From Candidatus Bipolaricaulota bacterium (GTDB taxonomy: Bacteria > Bipolaricaulota > Bipolaricaulia > RBG-16-55-9): a stretch of DNA of 13,088 nt. Both the position numbers and the translations under genes were made by a program. A model generated the notes under the pieces. That model was not told the DNA's origin. It did not search any database and was given only the letters and a program-made list of their open reading frames with translations. Below, piece after piece: positions 13,080-13,088 of the stretch (position 1 is its first letter; each line of letters starts with the position of its first letter). The stretch covers positions 1 through 13,088 of the forward strand of contig JAHEOA010000145.1 in NCBI GenBank assembly GCA_018609825.1, given 5' to 3'.

Positions 13080-13088
13080 CACGCCGGA

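Noticed and set aside
1..13088. Mobile elements, CRISPR arrays, defence or toxin systems
   Set aside because: No transposase or integrase, no regularly spaced repeats, no terminal inverted repeats with duplications and no defence-gene motifs were found on either strand.

Overview
The window is about 13 kb of GC-rich bacterial chromosome, densely coded on both strands. Every gene belongs to a broadly conserved bacterial family except two unassigned small proteins. Several Shine-Dalgarno sites and sigma70-type promoters (TTGACA/TATAAT-like hexamers spaced 17 nt) are readable. There are no mobile elements, CRISPR arrays or RNA genes. The organism cannot be named. A GC-rich free-living bacterium with a group 3-type NiFe hydrogenase fits (Chloroflexota or a similar lineage is a weak guess).

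Layout. (1) 1-2059, plus strand: the 3' end of a NiFe-hydrogenase large subunit, its C-terminal maturation protease, hypA and hypB, a structural-plus-maturation operon. (2) 2043-5415, minus strand: an oligopeptide/nickel-type (family 5) ABC importer, made of solute-binding protein, DppB-like permease and DppC-like permease. No ATPase genes are present. Its 3' end overlaps hypB tail to tail. (3) 5416-5945: a 530-bp divergent control region with a promoter on each strand, a candidate 9-codon leader ORF for the transporter and a long cold-shock-type 5' leader. (4) 5946-8054, plus strand: csp, infA, a small winged-helix-like protein and mutY. (5) 7998-11493, minus strand: ctpA (S41 protease) and gpsA, then a separately promoted exported protein of unknown function whose 3' end overlaps mutY by 57 bp. 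(6) 11598-13079, plus strand: ruvA and a histone-deacetylase-family amidohydrolase.

How the parts work together. The first block builds and matures a nickel enzyme: HypA and HypB deliver nickel, and the protease then clips the large-subunit tail. The neighbouring importer could supply peptides or nickel, but only proximity supports nickel. The csp/infA block looks like cold/translation adaptation. MutY and RuvA are DNA repair, GpsA supplies glycerol-3-phosphate for phospholipids, and CtpA is an envelope protease.

The window is mostly housekeeping and I do not see a clear new multi-gene system. The points most worth a second look are a MutY whose C-terminal domain keeps a complete Nudix signature, a sense/antisense overprint at the mutY 3' end, a leader ORF with a perfect Shine-Dalgarno upstream of the transporter, an infA paired with csp outside its usual ribosomal-protein setting, and an apparently leaderless ruvA.
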